A stretch of 64,000 bases of DNA from CAXQZM01 sp965229645. GTDB taxonomy: Bacteria; Pseudomonadota; Alphaproteobacteria; UBA7985. Shown here piece by piece: positions 33,210-42,875 of this stretch; within the stretch, counting starts at the first letter, position 1, and each line of letters begins with the position of its first letter. A program made the translations under genes and the position numbers. The stretch covers positions 1,550,001-1,614,000 of the forward strand of contig OZ245893.1 in the NCBI GenBank assembly GCA_965229645.1, written 5' to 3'. The notes under the pieces were generated by a model. It worked only from the letters and a program-made list of their open reading frames with translations, was not told where the DNA came from and ran no database searches.

Positions 33210-34631
33210 TTAGCGTTTGAAGGGAAAGCCTCGGGACCTGGTGCCTGCAGGGCCCGCGAGATCGGCGAGTTGGGACAGGTCCCCGACGTCCAATTCAGAC
33301 GGTAGCTGGGGCATAGCCCCGCGCCGCGACTGCTTGGAAACGTTCTTCATCATCTTGGCCATGCCCTGGTATTGCTTCAGCAACTTGTTGAGATCGGCGA
33401 CCGACGTGCCGGACCCCGCCGCGATGCGTTGCTTGCGCTTGGCCTTTAAGATCTGGGGTTTGCTGCGTTCCAGCGGAGTCATGGAGGAGATCATGGCAAG
33501 CTGCCGCGCCACGACCCGATCGTTGATTTGGTCCTTGGCCGCCTCCAGCTGGCGCTTCATGCCGCCCATGCCCGGCATGAGGGACATGAGCCCGCCGATG
33601 CCGCCGAGCTTGGAAATTTTTTTCATCTGATCGGCCAAGTCATTGAGGTCGAACTGACCTTTGCTCAAGCGCGCTTGCAGGCGTTCTGCCTCGCCCTCTT
33701 CCTGCAATTCCTGGGCCTTTTCGACCAGGGAAACCACATCGCCCATGCCCAAGATGCGCGAGGCGATGCGGCTCGGGTGAAATTCCTCTAGGGCCTCCAT
33801 CTTCTCGCCCGTGCCGAGCAGTTTGATCGGCCTGCCCGTGATAGCGCGCATGGAAAGCGCTGCGCCGCCGCGGGCGTCGCCGTCGATGCGGGTCAGCACC
33901 AAACCTGTGAGGCCGATTCGCTCCTCAAATCCCTGGGCGGTATTGACGGCGTCCTGGCCCGTCAGCGCGTCGGCGACCAGCAAGGTTTCGTGCGGCTGGG
34001 TCACGTCACGGACCTCGACCAGCTCGTCCATCAAGGCCTCATCGATGGAAAGTCGGCCCGCGCTGTCGAGGATCAGGGCATCGTACCCCTCCAGCTGCGC
34101 CATGGTTTGGGCGCGGCGGGCGATCTGGATCGGCGTTTCCCCTGCGATAATCGGCAGTGTCGCGACATTGGTCTGCGCGCCCAGGACCCGCAACTGTTCT
34201 TGCGCGGCAGGACGGCGGGTATCGAGCGACGCGAGCAGGGCGCGCTTGCGTCGCTGATGGTACTTGAGGCCCAACTTGGCGGTGGTTGTGGTCTTCCCTG
34301 ACCCTTGCAGGCCAACCATCAAGACGACGGTGGGCGGGCTGGCGGCGTCGATCAGCGGTTCGGTCGTTGCGCCGAGCGTTGCCACCAACTCATCGTGGAC
34401 GATTTTGATGACCAGTTGGTCGGGGGAAATTTTCCGGACCAAATCGGCCCCGACCCCCGATTGCGTCACCCGGGTCATGAGGTCTTTGACGACGGGAAGG
34501 GCAACATCGGCCTCGAGCAGCGCCACCCGTACCTCGCGCAAAGCAACCTTCACGTCGGCTTCGGTCAGCTTGGCCTTGCGCCGCATGGCGGCGAACACGC
34601 CGTCTAATCGCTCTGCTAGTCCCTGGAACAT
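33210..34631 (-). CDS. ffh: Signal recognition particle protein Ffh
   Basis: A 473-aa SRP54 GTPase. The N domain is followed by the G domain (GLQGSGKTTTTAKLGL, DTRRPAAQEQL, LTRIDGDARGGAALS) and a methionine-rich M domain (GGLMSLMPGMGGMKRQ) that binds SRP RNA and signal sequences. The start MFQGLAERL at 34631 is preferred over one six codons upstream, as it matches the family. rpsP follows by 16 bp. A terminator-like hairpin lies only 17 bp before the ATG. Confidence 0.96.
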   Translation of the reverse strand: MFQGLAERLDGVFAAMRRKAKLTEADVKVALREVRVALLEADVALPVVKDLMTRVTQSGVGADLVRKISPDQLVIKIVHDELVATLGATTEPLIDAASPPTVVLMVGLQGSGKTTTTAKLGLKYHQRRKRALLASLDTRRPAAQEQLRVLGAQTNVATLPIIAGETPIQIARRAQTMAQLEGYDALILDSAGRLSIDEALMDELVEVRDVTQPHETLLVADALTGQDAVNTAQGFEERIGLTGLVLTRIDGDARGGAALSMRAITGRPIKLLGTGEKMEALEEFHPSRIASRILGMGDVVSLVEKAQELQEEGEAERLQARLSKGQFDLNDLADQMKKISKLGGIGGLMSLMPGMGGMKRQLEAAKDQINDRVVARQLAMISSMTPLERSKPQILKAKRKQRIAAGSGTSVADLNKLLKQYQGMAKMMKNVSKQSRRGAMPQLPSELDVGDLSQLADLAGPAGTRSRGFPFKR

Positions 34632-34647
34632 CCAAAGCCCCCACAAC

Positions 34648-34685
34648 AAAAAAGCCCCAGTGAGCGTACCTTCGCCGACTGGGGG
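34648..34685 (-). terminator. Terminator-like hairpin in the ffh leader
   Basis: On the minus strand, CCCCAGT pairs with ACTGGGG around a 16-base loop, followed by TTTTTT, a good intrinsic terminator. No minus-strand gene lies upstream, so it would end the leader transcript before ffh and may be an attenuator. Further upstream GCAGAT (34740s) can pair with ATCTGC near 34690, giving a second structured region. Confidence 0.65.
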
Positions 34686-34929
34686 CGCAGATCACCCTGC
34701 CCGATTGGGGCGCGACCCGCGTTAAGCAATACGGCCCAATCTGCAAGACCCCGTCCTGCGCGCGACCGCTATGAGTCTCCACCGTACAATCGGCCAGCAA
34801 CACCGTTCGAGGAGAACATAAGGTTGACTGACCGTGCGCGTCGAAGACACGTGCGGCTCTAGGCCCTAAATGAGCGGGAGTCAAATGGCCCATGACAGGC
34901 GTGTTGAACCGCTGGTATAGGCGCGCGCC

Positions 34930-36753
34930 ATGACCGCGCCTCCCATTCTTTCCTTGCGAGACGTCTCCTTCAAGCTCGGTCGCGCGCCCTTGTTCCAAGC
35001 GTTGGAGTTGCACTTGGGCGCGCAGGACCGCGCCGTTCTGGTCGGGCGCAACGGGTCTGGTAAATCGACGCTGATGAAAACCATCGCAGGCCGCATCGAA
35101 ACCGATGGCGGCGAACGTTGGGTTCAACCTGGCATTCGCGTCGCCTGCCTCGACCAAGACCCTGACCTACGGCCCTACGCCACCGTCGCTGACTTCGTGA
35201 TCCAAGGGTCGGGCGCCGAGCCCGACGACTATCGCCTTGGGCTCATGGCCGAAGAGTTGAGCCTCGACCTGACGCGCGCACCTGCGCGCCTTTCGGGAGG
35301 GGAGGCGCGAAAGGCCGCCCTGATCCGAACGCTGCTGGGCGCGCCCGACCTGCTCCTACTCGACGAGCCGACCAACCACCTGGACATCCACGCTATTGAG
35401 TGGTTGGAAGCGCGCCTGGCGGCCTTTGACGGCGCGATCCTGACCATATCGCACGACCGCGCGTTTCTAGCGCGCCTATCGACCTGCGTGCTTTGGCTCG
35501 ACCAAGGGCGAATCAGGCGACTAGAAAAGTCCTATGACCATTTCGACCAGTGGTCCTTGGCGCTGATTGAACAAGAACGGCTTGCCCAGCACAAACTCGA
35601 TCGCCTGATCGAGCACGAACGCCTTTGGTCGGTCGAGGGGATCTCGGGCCGGCGTCGGCGCAACATGGGGCGAATGCGCCGCCTGGAGGCTTTGCGTGCC
35701 GAACGCATCGCAAGCCAGCGCCACGACCGCAGCCTGAAAATTGAGATCGACGCAGCCCAGATGAGCGGCAAGCGCGTCATTGAGGCCTTCAACGTGTCCA
35801 AGTCCTTCGGCGATCGTCAGCTATTCGCCCCCTTCAACCTCAAAATCGCGCGCGGGGACCGCGTGGGCTTGGTCGGGCCGAATGGCGCGGGCAAGACCAC
35901 CTTGATTCGGTTGCTGATGGGCGAAGAATCGCCCGACACGGGCAGCGTAAAGCACGGCACAAATTTGGCCGCGACTTGGGTCGATCAAGGCCGCGAGTCC
36001 CTCGACAGTGCGGAACGCGTTTGGGATTTTGTCGCCGACGTCGGCGGCGACTCAATCGTCGTCAAAGGCAAGGCCAAGCATGTTGTCACCTACTTGCGCG
36101 ACTTTGGCTTTCGCGACGATCAGGTCCGCAGCCCGATTGCGGGTTTATCGGGCGGGGAGCGCAATCGTCTTCTGCTGGCCAAAAAACTCGCCAACCCTTC
36201 CAACCTGCTGATTTTGGACGAACCGACCAACGATTTGGATGTGGAGAGCCTGGATTTGATCCAGGAAATGCTGGACGAGTACGAAGGCACGGTGCTGCTG
36301 GTGTCCCACGATCGCGATTTTCTCGACCGTCTTGTCACTTCTACCTTGCTGATCGATGGGTCTGGACGGGTGCAAGAATTCGCGGGCGGGTTCAGCCACA
36401 TGGTCGCCCAGGGCGGCTGGATTCCCAAAGGCGCGAAGTTGAAAGCGCCCAAATCCCCCAAGCCCCTTGCTAAGACCCTCCCCAAAGCCCAGGCCAAGCC
36501 CCCGCCCGAAACACAGCAAGCGCGCCCAGGTCTTAGCTTTACCCAGGCAGCGCGCCTGGACTCTTTGCCGCAGGAAATCGACCAACTCACCGCCCAACTC
36601 ACCGCATTGGAAACCAAGTTGGCCGACCCTAAGCTCTACCTGAATGATCCAGAGCGCTTTGCCAAAATTACCGCCGCGCATGGGGTTCTCAAGCACGCGC
36701 TGACCGCAGCAGAAGATGAGTGGCTAAGACTGGAAGACCTGGCGACAAGCTGA
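34930..36753 (+). CDS. ABC-F family ATPase (Uup-like)
   Basis: A 607-aa protein with two ABC domains and no membrane segments. The first domain has GRNGSGKST, LSGGEARKAA and LLLLDEPTNHLD; the second has GPNGAGKTT, LSGGERNRLL and LLILDEPTNDLD. A Pro/Lys-rich linker near residue 500 leads to a C-terminal helical region with coiled-coil character, as in Uup. ABC-F proteins act on ribosomes or nucleic acids rather than in transport. The gene is divergent from ffh across ~300 bp, which holds the ffh leader and the lone end of a family-A unit near 34905-34918. Confidence 0.92.
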   Translation: MTAPPILSLRDVSFKLGRAPLFQALELHLGAQDRAVLVGRNGSGKSTLMKTIAGRIETDGGERWVQPGIRVACLDQDPDLRPYATVADFVIQGSGAEPDDYRLGLMAEELSLDLTRAPARLSGGEARKAALIRTLLGAPDLLLLDEPTNHLDIHAIEWLEARLAAFDGAILTISHDRAFLARLSTCVLWLDQGRIRRLEKSYDHFDQWSLALIEQERLAQHKLDRLIEHERLWSVEGISGRRRRNMGRMRRLEALRAERIASQRHDRSLKIEIDAAQMSGKRVIEAFNVSKSFGDRQLFAPFNLKIARGDRVGLVGPNGAGKTTLIRLLMGEESPDTGSVKHGTNLAATWVDQGRESLDSAERVWDFVADVGGDSIVVKGKAKHVVTYLRDFGFRDDQVRSPIAGLSGGERNRLLLAKKLANPSNLLILDEPTNDLDVESLDLIQEMLDEYEGTVLLVSHDRDFLDRLVTSTLLIDGSGRVQEFAGGFSHMVAQGGWIPKGAKLKAPKSPKPLAKTLPKAQAKPPPETQQARPGLSFTQAARLDSLPQEIDQLTAQLTALETKLADPKLYLNDPERFAKITAAHGVLKHALTAAEDEWLRLEDLATS

Positions 36754-36863
36754 ACCAGGTGACAAAGCACGACAGCGCATTCCCCCCGTCAAAGACCCCA
36801 GTCTCCCCAAAACCAAAAACCCTGACATTCCTGCGTTATCATCCCCGCGCGGCACCTGCCCAA

Positions 36864-37020
36864 TACCAACGCCGCGAAGGTTTGATCTTTCGCGGCATTG
36901 CTGGACGCAGGATCGAGTGAATTGCAAATTCACTCGATACAAGGACTAGCGACCAAGTGGGAGCGCAGCCTGCGTGGCGCTTGAACGCCACAAAAGGGTC
37001 GTTGAAAACGACCCTTGGTA
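36864..37020 (+). repeat. Family-B repeat, copy 3
   Basis: 157 bp with TACCAACGCCGCGAAGG start and AAGGGTCGTTGAAAACGACCCTTGGTA end. CAA flanks it on both sides (36861-36863, 37021-37023), a likely 3-bp target duplication. It lies between the ABC-F gene and the LuxR-type pseudogene. Confidence 0.85.
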
Positions 37021-37077
37021 CAAGCCAGCGAACTTGAGGGGCTTTTCCGAGGGCACGCGACCTGCTACTTTGCCTCC

Positions 37078-37818
37078 ATGGTCAGCTTAACCCACAAAGA
37101 AACTGATCAGGTCTTTTCCCTTATGCAAGCGTTGAGCGCGCCCTTGGGTTTTGACGAAGTGCGCTTGTCTTTGGGCCAACAGCTCATGACCCTCTTGGAC
37201 GCGCAGTACTTTGCCTCCTAAGTCTGGGATGAAACGGCGGGGTGCTTTGTAGATGGGTTGAATATCAACATGAGCCCGTCAAACTTGGCTCGATACGAGG
37301 CCTATTTCCAGTTCAACGATCCGATTACCCCGACCCTGGCGCGTCGGCGCGGCGCGACGGCGGTCAGCGCGGTCATGGCGCACGAGCGGTTGAAGAAAAC
37401 CGAGTTCTTTTGCGACTTTTTGCAAAAAGACGGCCTCTGCTATGGGTTGAACTTCTTCGCCCGTGACCAGGGGCGGCAGTTGGGCGATCTGAGAATTTGG
37501 CGATCTTCGGGCCACGAGGATTTTGGAGAGCGCGAAATTGCGCTGGTGAACGCCATCGGCCCCAGCTTTGTCAATGCCCTGGCGCGCGCCAAGGCCCAGG
37601 GATGCGGCCGCCCCTTGCGCCAGTTCTGCCATCGGCGCCACACTTGGGGCCTGACCGCGCGGGAGGCCGAAGTCGCGGACCTCTTGCTAACGGGACTCCG
37701 CGATCGACAAGTCTGCGACACTTTAAGCATTTCCAAACCGACCTTGCGAACGCATATCGCTGCGATATTTCAAAAACTCGGCGTCAAAAATCGCGCCAGT
37801 CTGCACCTGAAGCTCTAG
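37078..37818 (+). pseudogene. LuxR-type regulator interrupted by a nonsense codon
   Basis: One frame encodes a ~246-residue regulator, an N-terminal ligand/PAS-like domain (FDPI-type FQFNDPITPTLARRR, RLKKTEFFCDFLQKDGLCYG) and a C-terminal LuxR helix-turn-helix (LTAREAEVADLLLTGLRD, KPTLRTHIAAIFQKLGVKNR). A TAA at 37219-37221 falls in frame within YFAS-stop-VWDE, where relatives have Tyr, so one base change (TAY to TAA) explains it. Family-B copy 3 ends 57 bp upstream and A4 begins 8 bp downstream. Re-initiation downstream could still yield a DNA-binding fragment. Confidence 0.85.
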
Positions 37819-37826
37819 CATAATAA

Positions 37827-38122
37827 TTTCAACGGCCAAAAAAAGTTGGCACTTTTTTGGCTGTTTTGTGTCTCACGGCAGAAACGCTTCGCGTTTCGGC
37901 GTTTTTGGGTTGTGGTCTCTACTCGCTCGCTACGCTCGCTCAGCCCGACGCTTTGGGTTGCGGTCTCTACTCGCTCGCTAGGCTCGCTCAGCCCGACCGC
38001 AGGACGGGGCCTTCGCTTATACCCCGAGGCGCTTTCTTAGCTATTCTCGGGGCCGCTACGGGGGCCGCAGTCGCGGCCCTTATACCAGCGATCATAAGAG
38101 TCATTTTCAACCGCCGCTGGTA
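37827..38122 (+). repeat. Family-A repeat, copy A4 (longest form)
   Basis: 296 bp, flanked by TAA on both sides (37824-37826, 38123-38125). Its left end is altered (TTTCAACGG). It holds the ~50-bp GGTCTCTACTCGCTCGCTA block twice in tandem (from ~37906 and ~37953), against once in A3 and A5 and none in A1, A2, A6. Its open frame runs in phase into the amidase gene. Confidence 0.88.
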
Positions 38123-38198
38123 TAAAACCATCATAAATGATGATAGGCGGCCCGTCAGATCTGCCGCACTCTGTCCCTTCACCAAAGAAGGAACAAGC

Positions 38199-39572
38199 AT
38201 GGGCAAGACCGTCGCGCACCACCTGGAGGATTTGAGCCTCGGCCGAACCACAGCTGTGGAACTGGTCGATGACCTGCTTCGCCGCATGCAAGGCCAAGAT
38301 CCCCACAACGCGATTCTTGCCTACGATGCTGACCACTTGCGCGCCACCGCACGGGCCAGCGACCGTAAGCGCTTCCAAGGTCTCGCGGGACCCCTCGAGG
38401 GAATTCTGCTCGGCGTTAAGGACAATATCGACACCGCCGATCTGCCGACGACGGGCGGAACCGCCGCCCTCAAGGATCGGGCGCCTGCGGACGCGCCGCC
38501 CTTGGCCGCTTTGCGTTCGGCGGGCGCGCTGGTGGCGGCCAAGACCAACCTGCACGAGTTGGCCTTTGGGATCACATCCAACAATGGCGTTTTTGGACCC
38601 GTTCGCAACCCCGCCGACAGGGCCCGCATCGCCGGCGGTTCCTCGGGCGGGACCGCCGCCGCCATCGCCGCGGGCCTGGTGCCTGCGGGTCTGGGCACCG
38701 ATACGGGCGGGTCGGTGCGGATCCCCGCTGCCTTGTGCGGGGTTGTCGGGTTTCGCCCGACAACGGGGCGCTACACCGCTGGCGGTGTCGTGCCCCTGTC
38801 GGCAACGCGGGACACCATCGGCCCCTTGGGAACGTGCGTCGCCGACGTTGCCTTGCTGGATCGGCTTATGGCTGGGGACACGGCCGCGCCCGCGACCTTC
38901 GCCGCCGAAGAGCTGCGGATCGGCGTTCCGCGCGCGGTTTTGTGGCAAAATTTGGAACCCGAAGTGGCCCAAGCCTGCGCGCGTGCCCTGGAGGTCTTGG
39001 CCAAGGCCAAAGTCACACTGATCGAAACCAACCCTGCTGACCTGTGGCAAGATGAGGCCGCCGCCTCGTTCCCCCTTGTCCTCTATGAGTGCATGCGCGC
39101 TTTGCCTGCGTATGCGCGCACGCGATCGATTTCCTTCGATGAGTTGCTCGCGGGGGTTGGGTCGGCAGATGTGCGTGCCATTTTGCAAAGCCAGCTTGGC
39201 GACCAACGGATGCCCAAGTCGGCCTATGAGGCTGCACTCAACGTCCATCGGCCCCGAATGCAAGATACCTGGCGGGTCTGGATGGACCAGCATGCCCTCG
39301 ATGGCGCAATCTTCCCAACCACGCCCTTGCGCGCGCAAGCCATTGGCCAGGACGAAACGGTAACCCTGAACGGCGCGCAGGTGCCGACCTTTGCCACCTA
39401 CATTCGCAACACCAGCCATGGGTCGCTGATCGGGGCCCCTGGAATCAGCCTGCCCGTACCCGTCGCGGGCCTGCCCATCGGTATCGAAATCGACGGCATG
39501 CCAGGCCAAGACGCGCGCGTGTTGGCCGTCGCGGCCTGCGTGGAACAGGCGTTTCAGCAGTCTTGGTCCTAA
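38199..39572 (+). CDS. Amidase signature family enzyme
   Basis: A 457-aa Ser-cisSer-Lys amidase. GVKDNID carries the catalytic Lys, and GGSSGGTAAAIAAG with GLGTDTGGSVRIPAA the two serines. It hydrolyses an amide; the substrate cannot be told. The ATG at 38199 follows AAGAAGGAACAAG, and the open frame upstream is only repeat A4. It heads a cluster with a periplasmic binding protein and branched-chain/amide-type ABC transporter genes, so it probably acts on what that system imports. Confidence 0.93.
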   Translation: MGKTVAHHLEDLSLGRTTAVELVDDLLRRMQGQDPHNAILAYDADHLRATARASDRKRFQGLAGPLEGILLGVKDNIDTADLPTTGGTAALKDRAPADAPPLAALRSAGALVAAKTNLHELAFGITSNNGVFGPVRNPADRARIAGGSSGGTAAAIAAGLVPAGLGTDTGGSVRIPAALCGVVGFRPTTGRYTAGGVVPLSATRDTIGPLGTCVADVALLDRLMAGDTAAPATFAAEELRIGVPRAVLWQNLEPEVAQACARALEVLAKAKVTLIETNPADLWQDEAAASFPLVLYECMRALPAYARTRSISFDELLAGVGSADVRAILQSQLGDQRMPKSAYEAALNVHRPRMQDTWRVWMDQHALDGAIFPTTPLRAQAIGQDETVTLNGAQVPTFATYIRNTSHGSLIGAPGISLPVPVAGLPIGIEIDGMPGQDARVLAVAACVEQAFQQSWS

Positions 39573-39602
39573 TACCCCTAACCCTTGAACAAGGAGATTC
39601 CC

Positions 39603-40754
39603 ATGAACCACATTCTCTCAACCCTGATCGGCGGCGCGAGCCTGCTGTCCGTTCTCACGACCCCTGCCGCAAGCCAGGTGAAGATCGGTGTTCTGATCCC
39701 CGACAGCGGGCCTGCGGGTCTGTTCGGCCCGTCGGCGCGGCAAGCCGCCACCCTCGCCGCCGATCATGTCAACGCGGCTGGCGGGATCAATGGCGAGCCG
39801 CTGGAGTTGGTGTTCGCAGATATGGGCGTCGCGCCTGCGCAAGCGGTACAAAGTGTGCAACGTCTGTGGCGGGGCGAGGGCGTCGAAGCCTTTGTTGGCA
39901 TGCACGACAGCGCCGTCCGCGCGGCGCTGGTGGGTCAGTTTCAGGGCAAGGTGCCTTACGTCTATACGGCGGTCTATGAGGGCGGCGAGTGCGCGCCAGG
40001 CACCTACGTGGTCGGCGAAACGCCCGCCCAGCAGTTGGGCCCAGTCATGGAATGGATGGCGGAAACTCACAACCTCAAGTCCTGGTACCTGATCGGCAAT
40101 GACTACAACTGGCCGCGGGACACCAACGCCGTCGCCAAAGACTTGATCGCCCAAACGGGCGGCAATGTCGTCGGTGAAGAATACGTGCCGCTCGGGTCCT
40201 CAGATTTTGATGCGTCCCTCGGGCGCATCCGCGCCGCCGATGCCGACGGGGTGCTGATCACCTTGGTCGGCGGCGATTCGGTTGCCTTCAACATCGCCTA
40301 CGCCAGCTTCGGTCTGGACTCCCAAGCCGTTCGCTTGGGAACCCTGATCGAGGAAAACACCTTGGCGGGTATCGGCGCCGACAATGCGGGCCGCCTCTAC
40401 GCTTCGTCGGGGTATTTTGCCAACTTGCCGTCCGACGCGGGTCAGGCCTTCATCGGGGATTTGACCGCCGCGTTCGGGGAGGATTTGGCCCAACCCAACG
40501 GCTTGGGTCAGTCGGTCTACGACGGGGTGATTCTGTTGGCGGCCCTTGGAACCGCCGCGGGCAGCTTCGACGCCAGCGCTGTCGCCGCCAGCGCACCTGG
40601 AACGAGCTTTACCTCCCCGCGCGGAACCGCGACTTTGGACGGCAATCATGTGGCCCAAAATATCTACTTGGCCGACGGCTCCTCAGGATCTTTTGAGGTC
40701 GTCGCCCGTTTTGAACAGGTCCCTCATGGCGTCATATGCGAGGAGGGGGCGTAG
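39603..40754 (+). CDS. ABC transporter substrate-binding protein (amide/branched-chain type)
   Basis: A 383-aa periplasmic binding protein of the Peripla_BP_6/amide-urea group. A signal peptide (residues ~1-26, ending TTPAASQ) precedes VKIGVLIPDSGPAGLFGPSA. Blocks such as NAAGGINGEPLELVFADMG and WYLIGNDYNWPRDTN resemble UrtA/FmdD-type binding proteins rather than amino-acid LivJ. AAGGAG lies seven bases before the ATG. It follows the amidase by 30 bp. The membrane components downstream are damaged, so ligand capture may no longer lead to uptake. Confidence 0.9.
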   Translation: MNHILSTLIGGASLLSVLTTPAASQVKIGVLIPDSGPAGLFGPSARQAATLAADHVNAAGGINGEPLELVFADMGVAPAQAVQSVQRLWRGEGVEAFVGMHDSAVRAALVGQFQGKVPYVYTAVYEGGECAPGTYVVGETPAQQLGPVMEWMAETHNLKSWYLIGNDYNWPRDTNAVAKDLIAQTGGNVVGEEYVPLGSSDFDASLGRIRAADADGVLITLVGGDSVAFNIAYASFGLDSQAVRLGTLIEENTLAGIGADNAGRLYASSGYFANLPSDAGQAFIGDLTAAFGEDLAQPNGLGQSVYDGVILLAALGTAAGSFDASAVAASAPGTSFTSPRGTATLDGNHVAQNIYLADGSSGSFEVVARFEQVPHGVICEEGA

Positions 40755-41106
40755 AAACGCCCAGAAACAAGGGTTGGGCGTTCGCGCCCCCCGCCGATCA
40801 GGCTCGATGGACCAGATCCTGCTCTTTCCCTTGAACGCCTTTTGGCAAATTGCCGCCCTAACGCTGCTGGCCTTAGGGCTCGGGCTGGTCTTCGGGATTC
40901 TGCGGGTCATGAATATGGCCCACGGTGAATTCGTCATGCTCGGGGCCTATAGCCCGATTGTCGCCCAGATTTTGGGGTTGCCCGCCCTCGCGGCGATTCC
41001 CCTTTGTTTGACCCTGGTGGGTGGCCTGGCCTTTGTGATTGAGCGCCTGATCATTTGCCGTCTCTACAGTCGATTGTTTGACAGTCTGCTAGTCCTCCTC
41101 ACCCTC

Positions 41107-42331
41107 TAAATTGGGGGGTTGCGTAGGGTTCGTTTTTTTGATTCGCTGTGCCCCTTAACAACAACAGGGAGCCAGTGACATGGCAAATAAGAGATATGTG
41201 GTTGATCTGACTACTGAGGAACGCGAGACCCTTTTGTCGAAGATCAGCAAGGGGCGTTTGTCCGCGCGGGCAAACTTGAAGGCGCGGATTTTACTCAAAG
41301 CTGACACAGGTCCTCAAGGAGAGGGTTGGACGGACCAAAGAATTTGTGAAAGCCTTGAGACTTCATCCTCGACAGTTGCTCGGGTTCGTGAAACCTTCGT
41401 GTTGAAGGGCCTTGAAGCCGCGCTTGCTCGTAAGCAGCGGGTGCATCCTGCAGTGCAGCGGGTATTTGACGGGGAAGCTGAAGCCAAGCTGATCGCGTTG
41501 GCCTGCTCGCAACCCCCTGAGGGCTACGCGCGTTGGACGACCCGTTTGTTAGCCCAAAGGGTCGTCGAGCTTGAAATTGTTGACAGCGTTCATTTCAACA
41601 CCGTGGGTAGGACATTAAAAAAAACGAACTTAAGCCTCACCGCAGCCGCTACTGGGTGATCCCACCCAAGGAGAACGCAGCCTTTGTAGCGGCGATGGAG
41701 CATGTTTTGGCGGTCTATCAGCGCCCACGAGATCCCAAACGACCGCTGATCTGCTTGGATGAGGCGGCCAAGCAATTGGTAAGTGAAACACGCCTGCCCA
41801 TTCCCATGGCTCCCGGTCGCACAGCACGCCATGATTATGAGTACAGGCGCGCTGGCACCGCGAACATTTTTATGGCGTTTGCGCCCCTGGAAGGGAAACG
41901 TCACCTCAAGGTTACCGCCCGTCGTGCTAGAGCCGATTATGCCCATTTCCTAGAAGATCTCAGCGATAGGCATTTTGCGGACGCTGAGAAGATCGTGCTC
42001 GTCCAAGACAACCTCAACACACACGCCACAGCGTCCTTATATGCAGCCTTCCCGCCTGAAAAAGCCCGCCGCATCGCCGATCGCTTCGAGTGGGTTTTTA
42101 CCCCAAAACACGGCTCCTGGCTGAACATGGCAGAGGCAGAGCTGTCCGTCCTCTCGCGCCAATGCCTTAAGGAGCGCATCGAATCTCAAGACGAACTGGC
42201 ATCCGATATCAAAGCCTGGGAGACACAACGAAATCAACAAGTCGCAATCGCAAACTGGCAATTTACAAACGAAGACGCGCGCGTGAAACTCAGAAAATTG
42301 TACCCGTCAGTTTGAGAGATTCGAAGGACTA
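41107..42331 (+). mobile_element. IS630-family insertion sequence in livH
   Basis: About 1.2 kb with a transposase of the IS630 family, flanked by CTA on each side (41106-41108, 42329-42331), consistent with TA-directed insertion. I could not find clear terminal inverted repeats (left AATTGGGGGGTTGCG, right ATTCGAAGGA), so the exact ends are uncertain. The right end AAGGACTAGC also matches a family-B internal segment, probably by chance. Confidence 0.8.
41180..42315 (+). CDS. IS630-family transposase, two frames joined at an A8 slippery run
   Basis: ORF1 (41180-41659, after GGGAG) has the helix-turn-helix domain (RICESLETSSSTVARVRETF). ORF2 (41656-42315) has the DDE domain: CLDEAAK, VQDNLNTH and NMAEAELS carry the Asp, Asp and Glu. 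The sequence TTAAAAAAAACG (eight A) lies before the ORF1 stop. A -1 shift there gives LKKNELKPHRSRYWVIPPK, the normal family sequence. The fused product would be ~378 aa. Programmed -1 frameshifting is known in IS630 elements, so it may be active. Confidence 0.85.
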
Positions 42332-42875
42332 GCAACCTGGGCCTTGTCGATTCTGCTGCGCGAAGGGGCCGAACTGGCCTTTGGTCGCCAATTTCAAAAC
42401 GTCAAGTTGCCGATCAATGGCGTCACAGATTTGGGATTTGTGACCTATCCCACCTATCGCCTCCTGGTCATGGCTGGCGTTGCGGCCTTAGGCGTCGGTT
42501 TGGGGATTTGGATGCGCCGCAGCCTTGTCGGCTTGCGCCTGCGCGCCATGCTGGACAAGCCCGAATTGGCGCAAGCCATGGGGATCAATACGCGCCGGCT
42601 TTCCACGGGGACTTTTGTCGTTGGGTGCCTTTTTGCGGGCCTGGCGGGGCTGATCTTGGCCCCGACCCTCAGCATTTCGCCGACCATGGGCCTGGATGCC
42701 CTGATCCGGTCGTTCTTCGCGCTTATCGTCGGGGGCCTTGGAACCTTGGAGGGGTTGGTGGTGGGAACGTCGCTGATTGGCGGAATTCAATCTGGCCTAA
42801 GCCTGCTGATGTCGCAAACCGCCGGCTACCTGGGCGTCCTGATCCTCGCCCTCGTCTTCATTTGGAAACGCCCGA

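Noticed and set aside
34640..34900. SRP (4.5S) RNA gene upstream of ffh
   Set aside because: The conserved GGAA tetraloop region and asymmetric bulge sequence were not found on either strand, so only a structured leader is proposed.
37857..38198. N-terminal extension of the amidase by ~114 codons
   Set aside because: The sequence is repeat A4; a good ribosome-binding site and family N-terminus support the ATG at 38199.
42325..42335. Family-B remnant at the right end of the IS630-like element (AAGGACTAGC)
   Set aside because: Only ten bases match, with no further family-B sequence around; chance is the simpler explanation.
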